Assembly: GCF_963675165.1 (NCBI RefSeq)
Contig: NC_087378.1
Coordinates: forward strand, 1,543,525-1,607,524
DNA length: 64,000 nucleotides
Direction of reading: 5' to 3'
Source: Halichondria panicea
Taxonomy: Eukaryota; Porifera; Demospongiae; Suberitida; Halichondriidae
Shown here piece after piece: positions 1 through 21,330 of this stretch. Position 1 is the first letter of the stretch, and every line of letters starts with the position of its first letter. A program made the translations under genes and the position numbers. The notes under the pieces were generated by a model. It ran no database searches. It was not told where the DNA came from and saw only the letters and a program-made list of their open reading frames with translations.

Positions 1-18
1 AGTCATGCATGTCCTTAC

Positions 19-1510
19 TTCTTTGTAAAATGCTTTCGAGGTCCCACTCAATTTGTCAGTTTTCTGCACTAGATCGTCCAGTTTTTCTCCTCTCTCCAGA
101 AGCTGCTCTATCGTCTCGTGCTGGGAGGGAGGCGGAGTTAGATAGCTAAATGTATGCACCAAGAGTATAATTACTTAAGCCATGGAGTGAACATGTTATT
201 ACAATCTGGACTCACCAACACAATCTTAGTCTCATCCAAGTCACTCTGTACTCTCATCATGGGGTCAGCTTCCCTGGGGTCCTGTAGAGAAGGAGGTCAC
301 ATGATTGAAGCTCTCATACCAGAAAATGCATTTGCCCTACTTGATATCTCTTCAGGTGTGCATCCAGGGGAGGGTATGAGAGATCACTGGAGAGAATACT
401 TATCACTAAATAAATAGACGAAATCTATACACATTGTTGCATGCACTGACAAAGTTAGGCCAGGTCCACCCCATCACACCACACACCTGGAGGGAGTATC
501 CCATGACGACCGTGGGAAGTCTGAGCTGAACTCCTCCATGATCTGAGTGGACACACACACTCTCCATTAATATACAAATAATAACATGGCCACAAACATA
601 CAGTACACTATTAGGTGCACTAAGTTATGAGCTATACTATGGTAAGGGTCACCTTGCTCATGAGGGTGAAGGCTACTCTGGGCGGATAATCATTGTCTGC
701 AATCACCACACACGCTAGAGAGTCTGATCTCACATGAACATGGCACTTATAATCTGTGCAGGAGGACAAGAGTGTATACACAAACACAATATGGCTTGAA
801 AACAGCTGATGATAAAACCCTATCAAGTGTGTTCATACAATGTGTGAGCCAATGATGGTAATGCCAAGTACACTGTAATTGTACAATGTTCATACAATGT
901 ATATTAGGGTAGGGCAGTGATGGTAATGCCATGCAAGTACACTGTGTACACGCAATGTGGACTAAGGGTAGGCCAGTGATGGTAATGCCAAGTACACTGT
1001 GTACACGCAATGTGGACTAAGGGTAGGCCAGTGATGGTAATGCCAAGTACACAGTGTACACGCAATGTGGACTAAGGGTAGGCCAGTGATGGTAATGCCA
1101 AGTACACTGCACTGTAATTATACAACACACAATGTGTATTAGGGTAGGCCAGTAATGGTAATGCCAAGTACACTGTGTACAAGCAATGTGGACTAAGGGT
1201 AGTGATGGTACTCCCTGTACCTTGCTCTTTCACTGATTGTCTCTGTCCACTGGCGGTTTTCTCCACTAGGATGTCACTCGTAAACGCCATGAACTCTCGT
1301 ACACTGTAGCAGTGTAACATAGGTAGTATTAGTCATTTACACACATCACTATTGTTAAGGACAGCATATTTGCAAATGTAGACCCACTTTGCAAGACATA
1401 GCTTACCCTGATCTCTGAAAGAAGCCAAACGAAGACAATTCATAGCTGGCTTTTTTCTGGACAGGCTTGGCTGACTTATACAGAATGGTGATGGAAAATA
1501 TTTTAACCAT
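19..1510 (-). CDS. YKT6: YKT6 R-SNARE, partial (last exon outside window)
   Basis: YKT6 is a longin-domain R-SNARE that drives fusion in ER–Golgi, endosomal and autophagosomal traffic and is normally lipid-anchored by a C-terminal CAAX box. Seven exons are visible (1510–1407, 1303–1221, 753–653, 542–487, 386–341, 281–216, 120–19) and give 186 codons in one continuous frame, against about 198 aa in vertebrates. The start ATG at 1510–1508 opens the longin domain (MVKIFSITILYKSAK). Exons 2–3 carry REFMAFTSDILVEKTASG and VVIADNDYPPRVAFTL. The SNARE motif has the zero-layer arginine in EQLLERGEKLDDLV. The last visible exon ends ...SKAFYKE at a GTAAGG donor, so the exon with the prenylation/palmitoylation cysteines lies before base 1. 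All splice phases agree. Identification is very secure. Confidence 0.95.
830..1215. repeat. Minisatellite in YKT6 intron 2
   Basis: About six imperfect tandem copies of a 53–70 bp unit built on GGTAATGCCAAGTACACTG, GTACACGCAATGTGGACTAA and GGGTAGGCCAGTGAT. The array fills most of the intron between exons ending at 1221 and starting at 753. Each unit contains the palindrome-rich stretch GTACACTGTGTACAC. The ORFs through the array are by-products of the repeat. Confidence 0.85.
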
Positions 1511-1951
1511 ATTCAGTTCTGTTTCTTCAGGCTGAGGGCTAGTGCAATCCTTTGTAGCTAGCTCAGTGCTGTAGCTGAATAGCTAGTTGTGGCTGGATGA
1601 CTGTGTATTTATTTTATTCTTTTCAACATTTCACATCATTTTTCGTTTAATTGACACAAACCCAACCACCGCGGCTTGTTAGTTAGTCTTCAATATGCGC
1701 TTATAAACTAGCCGCGGTTAGTGTATCACCCCCCCTCCCCAGTCTGATGTAGATTCAACCATAGATAGACACTTTTAGCAGTATGATGTGAACATAATTA
1801 TCATCAAAACAACACTTTTAGGATAAAAATAAACAAACAAGATAAATGATTTTGGGTTGCCTCATAATGAAAATGTGAATCAAAACGATGCTTAAATACA
1901 TACATAGGTATAGGTGAAATGATATTATGTGACACGTACACACTAAACACA
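1511..1951. other. Intergenic: YKT6 upstream region
   Basis: This stretch separates the YKT6 start from the stop of the Frizzled-like gene; both genes are on the minus strand, so it holds the YKT6 promoter and the 3' UTR of the upstream gene. No ORF of interest is seen. An interrupted inverted repeat around 1668–1722 (CCGCGGCTTGTTAG against CTAGCCGCGG) could form a hairpin. No TATA box is convincing. Confidence 0.4.
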
Positions 1952-3594
1952 CTACAACACGGTTGCAAGTACAGTTAGCAATACAGTTAAACTGATGAGT
2001 AGTGCTCCTGTTGAGTGAAGTGTGTGTGCTCCATTGCCAGGCCATGTGAGGGTTATAGGATTGGGATCAATAGAAATCACACCGGGAGCAGAAGCCAGTG
2101 TTGACATGCCAACAGGATTACTAGAAGGGTTACTTTGTGAGGGAGGATTTGTTGGTTGTGGGGGATAGTCTAAGTCCATCCAGCGTTCACAGGGGAAGAG
2201 AGGTCGGAGCACATCAGCAATAGAGTGGTCATAGCTGCAAACGAGAAAAACATTAATGAGAGCCATTATCTACTCATACTTCATTTGTACCTAAAGTAAC
2301 AAAAATAGTGATGATGTAAAGGATAATAGATAATTGTTATTCACACACGTTTTGAGTCACAAAGGAACTGGGGAAAATGAGATAATTTAATAATCAAATG
2401 CAACCTCACTATATTGCAGTGTGTGTCCTTTTTTTCAGACAAAACACCTTACTGACACACCTCTCTACAACTTTGTTATTCACACACCAAAAGATATTCA
2501 CCCTCAGCTACCAGTACTACCATGAATGTACTACCATGAATAGCCAGTCTACTCTTTATGCTAAATTAATCTCAATGCATATGAATGTAGCAATTGTGCA
2601 ACCAACAAACCCAAGGCATGCTTAAGCACACAAATTTGAGGTGCTTAACATTAACCTACCTGTGGGATCATGGCCCACTAAACATTCCCCTCAGCCTACA
2701 CACCATGGTTAATGATTCAGCTCAGGCTTTGAGACAGTGTGAAGTCACTGTGAACACTATAAATGTAGTCTAAACATTATCAATAATCTACCACAGTCCT
2801 TGAAGTGGGTGTAATGAGGTGTAATGGTGTAATCATAGATTGGTACACACAAACACAACTCACCAGTTGATGGTGTCTTCACAGAAACTGTAGCTATTCT
2901 TCACAGTTACTCCTGTGCTCTCTTGGTTGCATTCTCCCATAAACTGGCAGAAGTATCGAGCATGATTAGACGAGCAAGACGGTGCGATTATGTGTAGACC
3001 GTTATCCGTTGCAAGTGTCTTGGATACTTTAAGATCCGTGAATTGAATAAACTTGAACATCCATTCAGAGACAAGAGTGTCACCTTCAATCTGTCCACAG
3101 TGATTACTACTGAGTGCACTCTGCGGTGTGAATGTGCTCAATGCAGAACATGTGCCTAGAGGAACAACTTCATCTTTCAAGTCGCAAAAATGATTATCCA
3201 AAAGCATGTTTCGTAAGGTAATATCACAATTGCTCTCGATATCTTGTGTACAATTCTGTGTTGAAGTGAGAATTACATTATTGTCTTCACATCTTGGAAA
3301 GTTTTGAGCGCACAATATCGCTTTGGTTGCAGACTGACAAGGATCTAGTTCTTGTCCAGCCATGATACTGAAAGTTACTTCTATTTGCCCATGGATCCCG
3401 TCCTCTAGAAGGTGCACCATTGTAGCTATGACATCAGGAACACTGTAGTCCACTCCACAGTAGGTGCTGTTGGGTCTCCTGCACCCGATGGGAGAGCCTG
3501 CTGATGATGGTGTGTCAGGTTGTGATATGATAGTCGTGGGGTTTGCACTGCACAGAGCAGCCATTAAGACGATCAGTACTACGAGATCCTTCAT
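1952..3594 (-). CDS. GPI-anchored protein with two Frizzled-like cysteine-rich domains
   Basis: Two exons (3594–2864 and 2234–1952) give a 337-aa secreted protein. Residues 1–17 (MKDLVVLIVLMAALCSA) are a clear signal peptide. Two cysteine-rich units follow. The first has CRRPNSTYC, then DPCQSATKAILCAQNFPRC, then NCTQDIESNCD and FCDL. The second has PSCSSNHARYFCQFMGEC, then SFCEDTINWCYDHS and LFPCERW. This spacing resembles the CxxxxxFLCxxxxPxC...PCxxLCxxxxxxC pattern of Frizzled/SFRP domains. A Pro/Ser linker leads to a hydrophobic C-terminus (LLISLTVLLTVLATVL, then stop), as in GPI-anchored proteins. Splice phases match (TG|C). The role, perhaps binding Wnt or another lipidated ligand at the cell surface, is inferred. 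The Frizzled assignment rests on cysteine spacing only. Confidence 0.7.
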
Positions 3595-3974
3595 TTTGAG
3601 ATATAGACTGAGATTACCACTTTTTTTAGATTTTGAAAATGATTTTTTGCTATCTGGCTTTTTATACTACAAGCTGCGAGCATGCAAGAAACAGCTACGC
3701 CCACTTTTTGCTCATATCCTGCAATGATGCCATGACAACGTCCACATGGTCAAGCTGAACTGAGGCTGAGAACTCGCTCTTCTGTGCTGGTTTAGATGAT
3801 ATAGAGGTAATCCAGCTCACAGTATGGTATTCTCTAGGTGCATTAATATTATAGGTGGTGGTTTATTTATGATTGTAATGTAACTTACACATGTAGGTAC
3901 GCGTGCGCGTGTACTGTGTGTGTGTATGTACGTATGCACAGTACACGCTTATATTTATAGGAATACCTTGAACC
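3595..3974. promoter_or_regulatory. Divergent promoter region between Frizzled-like gene and CFAP99
   Basis: The two flanking genes start on opposite strands 380 bp apart. The stretch holds an alternating purine–pyrimidine tract at about 3895–3950 (ACGCGTGCGCGTGTACTGTG and following). No TATA box or other motif can be assigned with confidence. Confidence 0.4.
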
Positions 3975-13884
<9,910 letters not shown>

Positions 13885-14075
13885 TCAAGAACTGACTTTG
13901 AACAATATTACTTTTTTATCGCTGTACATGCAGTTGGCTGTATCACTTATTGTCAGAGCATATTATATTGACAAAATTTCCATCGATTGACAATTAATAA
14001 CTACTCCAAAAACATGGATGTTATATGAAAATGGAGTTAAAAGTACACGAGTAAAAACACATACACAAAAAATGT

Positions 14076-14772
14076 TTAAAGAAACCGAAGGACAAGCCAG
14101 GCAGTAAGTCCTCCGATAGCAGCAAAGAGCACAATAGTTCCCACCACAATGGCAGATATGGAGCACACTTTAGCTTTATGTGCTGCCTCATCCCCAGCCT
14201 GGACGGACCTATTTTTGTACAGCAGCACAGCCTGCAGGGGGAGAAGGAGATGGTAACTTTAGAGTTGCATAATGGCAATACAGTACAAAACTATAATATA
14301 GCTATATGTACACGTGACGTACACTATTTACTCATACATACACACTACATATAATAATTATTTGTAAGTATAGGCATGCTAATATTCACGACTACTCGAG
14401 CTCTGATGACGGTGACCTCATACATACCTGTGTGTTATAGTAGGAGGCCATTCGTCCGAAGAGAGTGCAGCAAAGGAGGGCAAATATTATTAGGCATCTG
14501 TTGACGGGTTCGCTGCTGCTGTTACTCTGAGGGACTGTGACTTTTTGAGCAGCTGGCTGCAAGGGAATGAGATATTTGTTGGTAAATTTAGAATTATAGT
14601 GATCTGGCTGAAAAAAGAGGAGCGAGTTTGTAAATAACATGAATGCATTCTCATAATTATATGAACATACTTGATCTTCCCATATTGATTTGAAAGGGGC
14701 TTCAGTGCTGCTGGTGGTAGCAGGGGTGGCGTAGTAAGCCGGTGGAGCCTCCATTTGCAGCTCAGTAGTCAT
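14076..14772 (-). CDS. IFITM/dispanin-like (CD225-type) membrane protein, copy A
   Basis: Three exons (14772–14671, 14556–14428, 14231–14076) encode 128 aa. A proline-rich cytoplasmic head (MTTELQMEAPPAYYATPAT, with a PPAY motif of the kind bound by WW domains) precedes a first hydrophobic segment (RCLIIFALLCCTLFGRMASY). A polar loop follows with the family-like SVQAGDEAAHKAKVCSISAI, then a second membrane segment (IVVGTIVLFAAIGGLTAWLV). The membrane–loop–membrane plan, the double cysteine in segment one and the GD...A..AK pattern resemble CD225/dispanin proteins, which include the IFITMs. Copies B and C are paralogues in the same module. The exon 2 acceptor was chosen because only that position stays open in all copies. 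The function here is unknown; the family assignment is by eye. Confidence 0.7.
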
Positions 14773-15035
14773 TTTAACTTGTTTGGATGTTTGGGTGAAG
14801 CTTCAGTAAAAGTTAATTGAAGAATATTTGTGATTGCAAATGTGCACAACTACCTGCTTATATACACAACCATCATGCATGTATGACCTAATACCACTAC
14901 ATGGTACAGAGTACAGTCCCAAAACTTTTAAGTGCAAAGTATCAACATAATTATATCACTTCCTCTATAGAACAAATATAAAACCACTGTATGTATTCTA
15001 CTGTTGTTCTAGTCGATTCTACAGTAATGTTTTCA

Positions 15036-15278
15036 GTGTCTACCTTGAAGGCTTCTCTCGAAATACAGGCTTTAAATTAGTAACATCAATCTGTAGAAAA
15101 CCAATGCTTTCTATGATTTCAAGCAGCTACTGACAGCTATTACCCCATGCATCCACATGACAACTGGCGTATTTGTGGGAAGAGTGCTATGGAGGCTGGG
15201 AGGGCCAGTCTTTCCAAAACATGCCGTGCACACCATCGCTTGAATGGGCAGATGCATCTTCGAATAAGTCAGTCCTGG
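15036..15278 (-). pseudogene. Sideroflexin exons 11–12 remnant, copy A
   Basis: Minus-strand sequence resembling sideroflexin exon 11 (about 15278–15164) and exon 12 (about 15090–15036), in the same order as the functional gene at 31.5–31.8 kb. Exon 11 has lost bases around the [13 protein letters not shown] region and gained a few in the SLPAS region, so the frame is broken. Exon 12 lacks the terminal FFNKGL and has an early stop. Non-functional. Confidence 0.75.
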
Positions 15279-15620
15279 AGAAAGATAAATTTAATGGAAT
15301 GTTGGGACTTTCGCCATAAGCATAATTATCATAATAATAATTTTACAGGAACCTTTGTCCCTTGCTGATAGCTATAGAAGCATCTACACATCTTTGAAAA
15401 TAAGCAGAATGACATACATACACTGTAGACTACACAAATGATAATCATATACAGCACACAGGAAGTGTATAGCTATATGCACTTTAGACCAGGCAAAGGA
15501 CATCATTGTGAGAAGACATCATAATTATATAGAGGTCATTTTTCCCAACTCACAGGACTCTACCCAATAGCTCGAATTCACAACTAATTCTCACGCTGCA
15601 GCACTCAGTAAAGTAACACA

Positions 15621-16163
15621 TTATTCACATGCAGTCATGCAAATGGCACTGAAGTAGTGAAGTGCTGGAGTGAGGTTGCGTTCACGCAGTATAGTACATG
15701 TACATGATGAATTAAATGGAAATCTGTCTTATAGCCTCTTCAAACTGTCTAATAGGTCTAGTACACAGTTTTATTGACATCACTACCGGAGGGGTATACC
15801 TTTGATAGCAAATATAGTACTCCTCTATTATTAAGGTGTAAATTGTGTGTGTGTTTCAGTTGTCCATTCTGGTGAAGTACGTACAATGCACAATACATGT
15901 AGATCAAACCATGCACATTCGATCATATACAGTTACAGTTACTTCTAATACCAGGGCCACTAACAATTAATGGTATTTCACATGCAAAGCTATTGGTGGG
16001 TGTAGTTTCCTGGCATTGAACCGCGAATACTAAAAGTTAAACCCATGAACATTTCTGCTGAGAGCTCTGTGCCATGCAAATAGTGAAAATGTGCACCGGT
16101 GAAAATTTCCCGCTATACGGTATACAAATTAATGTGTGGGATAAAAATTAATGTGGAAATCTG
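15621..16163. other. Intergenic, repeat remnants
   Basis: No gene is seen. Around 15950–16125 lies a decayed element whose right end (AAAATTTCCCGCTATACGGT) matches the ACCGTATAGC MITE family. The rest is AT-rich and unassigned. Confidence 0.4.
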
Positions 16164-17483
16164 TCAGTTAACGTTAACATAATTTGCACGACTTGCTTTT
16201 CCCTGAGGCAACACATCCTCGTACTCATGAACTGGCTCAATGCTTTCATACTCTCCCTCTGTTGCTGCCGGGGCTTGTGAGTCATCGATCCTTTGTCCCC
16301 GTGGTTTCTTTGTCTGCTCATAAGCAATGTTCCTCGTCAGTACTGGAGCATAAGCTTCGTTGGGCTGCTCAATTCCTGCAACTGTTGATGACCAATCCAC
16401 TATTCCATCTGACTCCGGAACCTCAACTGTGTTGAGAAGAAGTGACATAAAAAATGTTTTAACTAATTGGTATCACCTCTTTGTCTCTTCACAATAACCA
16501 CGGCTACAACAATAGCTACGGTGACTATCAGGAGAAGCAGTACCACGACCACGGTTATGATACCTTTATAACAGACAAAATACAATGTGCAGGCAGCCAT
16601 AAATTGCCATCATTCACCTGCTATTAGTACTATCATGGGCGATGGAACTGGAGATCCAGTAGTATCAGGAGGTGATTGTGTAGGGGGAGGACCTGCAACA
16701 GAGTACATACAATTCTGAAACTGAAACTAACTCTGGGTTTACCAGTTGGTAGCTCCAATTGACTAATGAAGGATACCTTCCCATCAAAGATGGTCTCACC
16801 AGAATCACTGTTCCAAGTGTACACTATACCACATAAACATCGGAAGTGGCATTAAGAGTGACAGTGGTTCTGTCATTAGGTGGTTCAATAAAACCAATCA
16901 TCACGATCGGATCAAGAGAGGTTGGAGAGGTTTTAGATTGAAACAATGCCAGACAACTCTGGCCAGTGGTAGTGCAGGTCACTTCAGCACTTCCATTTGA
17001 TAGTTTAGTGACAGTGATGCCCTCAGAATTAGGTGGAGAATTTGGTTCAGTGAAAGATTCTAAGGAAATGGTAACCCAAAAACAATTAAATTACTACAAA
17101 AGAAGGTACATGTACAAGATTGACACACTGGTCGACTCACCATTACTCAAAAACATAGTTTCATCGTCAGCCGCCACAGACATAGGAATTCTAGGTACAC
17201 TCAAATTGTTGTTCTCAAGGTCAAATGCAATCACACTGTAATTTCCACTAACAGCCACCGGGATGATAAAATGGTCACTCATATTCCGTCGAATTGGCAG
17301 TAGTCTTATGCTTTCTAAGTCCAATGAGTTGTCAGACAATACACCTATCACACAGACAAGAGCTCTGGGAGAGATGGTACCTTCAACATACTCAATGCTC
17401 GCACAGTTTCCTTCAGGGCAAACGTCCACACTCAAATCTTGAACATCAGTTGTTCCTATGGAAAACGTTGTAAATATTAAATA

Positions 17484-17994
17484 CAGTAGAACTTCAATTA
17501 TCCGGACACCTTGGTTCCAGAGGCAGACCGGATAACTTAATATGCCAGATAATCGAATGGATAAACCACTATGTCTTGATGATAAACAGCAGTGTCTGTG
17601 GCGCAAACAGGGTTTCATCTAGGATTAAAAGTTTGGGGGGGAAAGGTTTACGCACGCCGGAAAATGTTTGGCTACTCCCACATGTGTTAACCACACCCCC
17701 TATTACATACTAGTGCATCACAGTAGATCTAGTTACATATTGCACATTAGACAGTACTAATGTGATGATGACATAAATGTTGGGGGAGAAGATGAGCATT
17801 TTGGGGGGGGGGGGAAGGTTCACCCCCACCCCCCACTAGATGAAACCCTGGCAAAAATAAACATGCCTGTGTCCACGGTAACAGCAGGTAATTGCACATG
17901 CGCATTAAGGAACACGCCCATTTTCAGAAAAAATTGCCAAGCCGGATAATCGAGGTTTCAGATAATAGAGGGCCGGATAATCGAGGTTCTACTG
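17484..17994. mobile_element. Pogo/Tigger-like non-autonomous transposon in a receptor intron
   Basis: The termini are inverted repeats, CAGTAGAACTTCAATTATCC on the left and GGATAATCGAGGTTCTACTG on the right, flanked by TA on both sides. The CAGT..AACCTCGATTATCCGG end is characteristic of pogo/Tigger members of the Tc1/mariner superfamily. There is no transposase ORF. A second element (17608–17850) sits inside it. Confidence 0.85.
17608..17850. mobile_element. Nested MITE with CAGGGTTTCATCTAG ends
   Basis: An inverted-repeat element inserted in the pogo-like element. Left end CAGGGTTTCATCTAGGATTA, right end CCCACTAGATGAAACCCTG. The flanks GCAAA on both sides look like a 5-bp target duplication. 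The interior is G-rich on the left and C-rich on the right (runs of up to nine G), so the arms may pair. Non-coding. Confidence 0.75.
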
Positions 17995-20377
17995 TAACTA
18001 CTACTGAATAACACGACTTACTGATTAGCATGTCCTTGAATATGAGGCGCACACCCATGATCGAAGTAAGTGTCACAGATATGTTGATTATCCGGTCAGT
18101 GGGAAGAGAGACACACTTATCATTTGAGGGTCTTCGATGGTTTTATGGATGGGTTCTGATATGTCAGAGGTCACTTGGTAGGAGGTGAAGTTGGTACAGT
18201 TGGGTACCTAAGAGGTGAGCTGAATAAGTGTGTCTTACAGTCAATACGTCTCTTACCATACCACCGAGATGTACTATTTTCCTCAACACATTTCTTCCCT
18301 GACTGACAGGGGGAGCGATATTGTTATTATCTGTGGTAATCGTCAACTTTAAACACATTTAATAAATTCACAACCTGTTACTTGTGTAAAGAACCCAGTG
18401 ACTGGTTCACTGGACCTTCCTTCCATTCCTGACTCACTAGTAATTGGAGTTACAGTGAAGGTGAATATATCACAGACTGTGTGGTTCTTAAGTTGTTTAT
18501 AATTAAACTGCACTTGATTTTAAATCCCATTTAGAGGAGAAAGTGCAACCATCTCATTGGTGACAAGAGGCACCAAAGAGATGTCCACACGATAGGCGAG
18601 GTTATTCATAGTGAAATTATTCATTACGGAGACGGTAATTTTGGTTTCACCATTCAACACCTCAAGAATTACAGGCTCTGAGAAAATAAGCACAGCAACT
18701 CAAGGTATACCGTCTACAAATACACCACTCACCAAATATCAATGTTGCATTTCTTGAGAACACTGCACCACTCAGTGAAACTGCTGCACACTGAACGACA
18801 CTGTTGTTGAACTGTGAGCTAGCTGGGATGGTCAGTACAGAGGGACGACCTTCACTTCCTTCAACTACTCTGATTTCAGATGTAAGGCTTGTAGACCCTA
18901 TGCCATTCACAAACCAAAGATGATCTACTGCTCCAGGAGACAGGCACTCAAACTCTGCCAATAATCCCTTGGCTTGTACCACTGACTCAGGCTCAATTGT
19001 AAACTGCTGGGCTGTGTACATGCACGATAATGTATAGTACTAGGAAGATGGAAAGGCCAATTGAATATATGTACATCACTATAATTATACCTATATGATA
19101 CGAACAAAAAATTAATAGTACTCTTCTTGTGTATGTTTCGAAATAGTACTCCTATTATTGCACAACAGACCTAATAATTTGATAATAGTAAATGTTACAT
19201 CTATAACTATCGTCTTCTTCTAATTATATACAGCAACGCACAAATAGAACAAGGGGAAAAATCTAGTTTGGCGCTTATTGGAGTGGGACTTAGAGTTAAT
19301 GTAAAGTACATGATAGTAGCTGGGCTATAAATGGATCAACTGTACGCGTTGTGTACGTATAGATAGCGTTGAACAATTTTAGGCCGCGTTCTAATAACCC
19401 GCCAATAAAAATAATTCCAGACTTTACTTGCCGCTCAATTAATTGGAGCGCTTTATTATGGTGGCGCTGTAATTAGAAGAAAAACGGTATTATCTACACT
19501 ATATGGGCCATCAATCTGCCACATTCTTTTAATTACATCCACAATCTCAATTGTGGTAGCATTAGTCTATAAATAGCAAGAGTATATACCAATAATAAAT
19601 TAATAATATTGGGCCCAATTACGATAAGAATTTCTGAATAGCAAAATAATCCCAAGACCATGCATACCGTAATACCACGATTTAAGTGGACACTTTTAAA
19701 TAATTACGATTCCACAGGTCGCGTTGAAAAATTATGTTGGTATCCTGGTGTCGCATATTTAGAGGGACATCTTAATTGGAGGTAACTCGATTTCAGGTCG
19801 CATAAAAAACATGTATTTTCTAGTGGGCTATAATCGAGGCTAGGGTACGTGTGTGGCTCTAATAATTTACCTTCGTTTAGGATGCGACATTAATTTTTTG
19901 TAATCGCTACTTTTAGATAGTCTTGCACCAGCCCCAATTAAAATTGTTATCGACCTCAGCGTTCAAATAATGGGGCTGGCTGAGCGAGACTGACTTTTAG
20001 AGGTCAGAAAATTGCCTGAGCTCGAGGCTGAGGGTGTCACAAAATTATTATATATTTGGAGCGAGGTGGTCTTACGGTAGCTACTTACTTACATACCTTT
20101 TACAACTATGGTGAATGTCCCCACAAACAGAAGGAATGTCAAACTAGTGTAATCATCCATCAAAGCATAGGTGTGCCAAGCTGGCTATGTAGTAGAAAAT
20201 GAATATAGGGCTAGGGACTGTTATCTAGCACATTAAAGGGACTGGTAAAGATCACAATAGTACATGTTAGATCTATGATGTATAATCATAATAATTATTG
20301 TGATACATTGTACAATTGCATGTAACTGTGGGATAAAAGTAAAAGCTGTATAAAATCTGGTAGGGTAAAACTAAGTT

Positions 20378-21330
20378 TCAGTTAATGTTAACATAATTTG
20401 CACGACTTGCTTTTCCCTGAGGCAACACATCCTCGTACCAATGAACTGGCTCAATGCTCTCATACTCTCCCTCTGTTGCTGCCGGGGCTTGTGAGTCATC
20501 GATCCTCTGTCTCCGTGGTTTCTTTGTCTGCTCATTCTGCTCATAGGTAATGTTCTTCTTGAGTACTAAAGCATAAGCTTCGTTGGGCTGCTCAATCCCT
20601 GCAAAAGTTGATGACCAATCCACTCTTCCATCTGACTCTGGAACCTCAACTGCATGTCAATTGTTCAAGACAAGTTGACGAATGATTTTGGCACCTTCAT
20701 TTCGTTTCCGTTTCCTTAAAATCACAAAGACAGGTCCAACGGCGGTGACCACAAGCAATAGCAGAATCACCAAACCTAAAAATGTGCATGATAGGCATTC
20801 TTTTAGAGTGTACCTTAACCTGAATCCATTCAAAGTAAACGGCATAGATATTTACAAAACTGATGGTTTCTCATGCTATACAAAGTTTGTGCTCTGTAGG
20901 TATTGACTTACCAGCTATAGCTGCATGCTGCTGTGACAGTGAATGGGGAGAATCGTTATGATACACTTTTACAGCATTAGAAACCTACCAGCGATAACTG
21001 ATGTTGGCAGGGACTCAATATCAGGAGGAGGTGGGTCTGTTTGTGGATCAGACGTTGGAGGTGTAGTGGGAGCAGCTGCAATGAAAAAAACAATGGATGA
21101 TGTTAGCTCTGATAATCTACAGAGGCACTTACTGGTGGGTGGATCCAGTTGGATAATGAGCGATACCTCTCCTTCAAAGATGGACTGTGAACTATTCCAA
21201 CAGTACACCACCACATAGCCATCACCAAAGGTTTCCTTCCGAACAACAGTAGAGCTTTCAGATGTGTTGATAAAATCAACTATACCTAGACAGAACCTAA
21301 ACAGGCGTCCACCAAAACCATTAGCAGAAT
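20378..21330 (-). pseudogene. Receptor copy 2, 5'-truncated, with intact membrane and tail exons
   Basis: A paralogue of the receptor just downstream. The visible exons are the end of an ectodomain exon (to 21133; GYVVVYCWNSSQSIFEGEVS), a Pro/Thr stalk (21075–20989; SDPQTDPPPPDIESLPTS), a membrane exon (20775–20695; LVILLLLVVTAVGPVFVILR then KRKRNE) and the tail (20649–20378). The tail keeps all the tyrosine motifs of copy 1 (YALV, YEQN, YESI, YEDV, YVNI). No signal peptide or Ig exon is found upstream; the ectodomain exon runs into the duplicated noncoding segment that starts near 21270. It could be an expressed fragment fused to another 5' end, but by sequence it is truncated. Confidence 0.6.

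Larger units (their letters stand above)
16164..20160 (-). pseudogene. Ig/FN3-like transmembrane receptor with tyrosine-rich tail, decayed copy 1
   Basis: A minus-strand receptor gene. Exon 1 (20160–20097) is a signal peptide (MDDYTSLTFLLFVGTFTIVV). Exon 2 (19011–18733) is an Ig-like domain with FEC..., HLWFVNG and VVQCAAVS giving the C–W–C core. FN3-like sequence follows at about 18680–18105. Later exons are 17455–17141, 17059–16743, a stalk exon at about 16694–16620, a membrane exon 16563–16477 (IITVVVVLLLLIVTVAIVVA) followed by KRQR, and the tail 16426–16164. The tail carries YAPV, YEQT, YESI, YEDV and a C-terminal YVNV, the last fitting Grb2-type SH2 ligands (YxNx). Three lesions are seen: an in-frame TAA at 18522–18520 inside the FN3-like region, a frame change near 18095, and a 2-bp insertion near 16828 before YTWNSDSG. 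Unless rare splicing rescues it, this copy is a pseudogene, although its tail is intact. Confidence 0.6.

Noticed and set aside
15147-15368. 73-aa plus-strand ORF
   Set aside because: Antisense of a decayed sideroflexin exon 11 copy.
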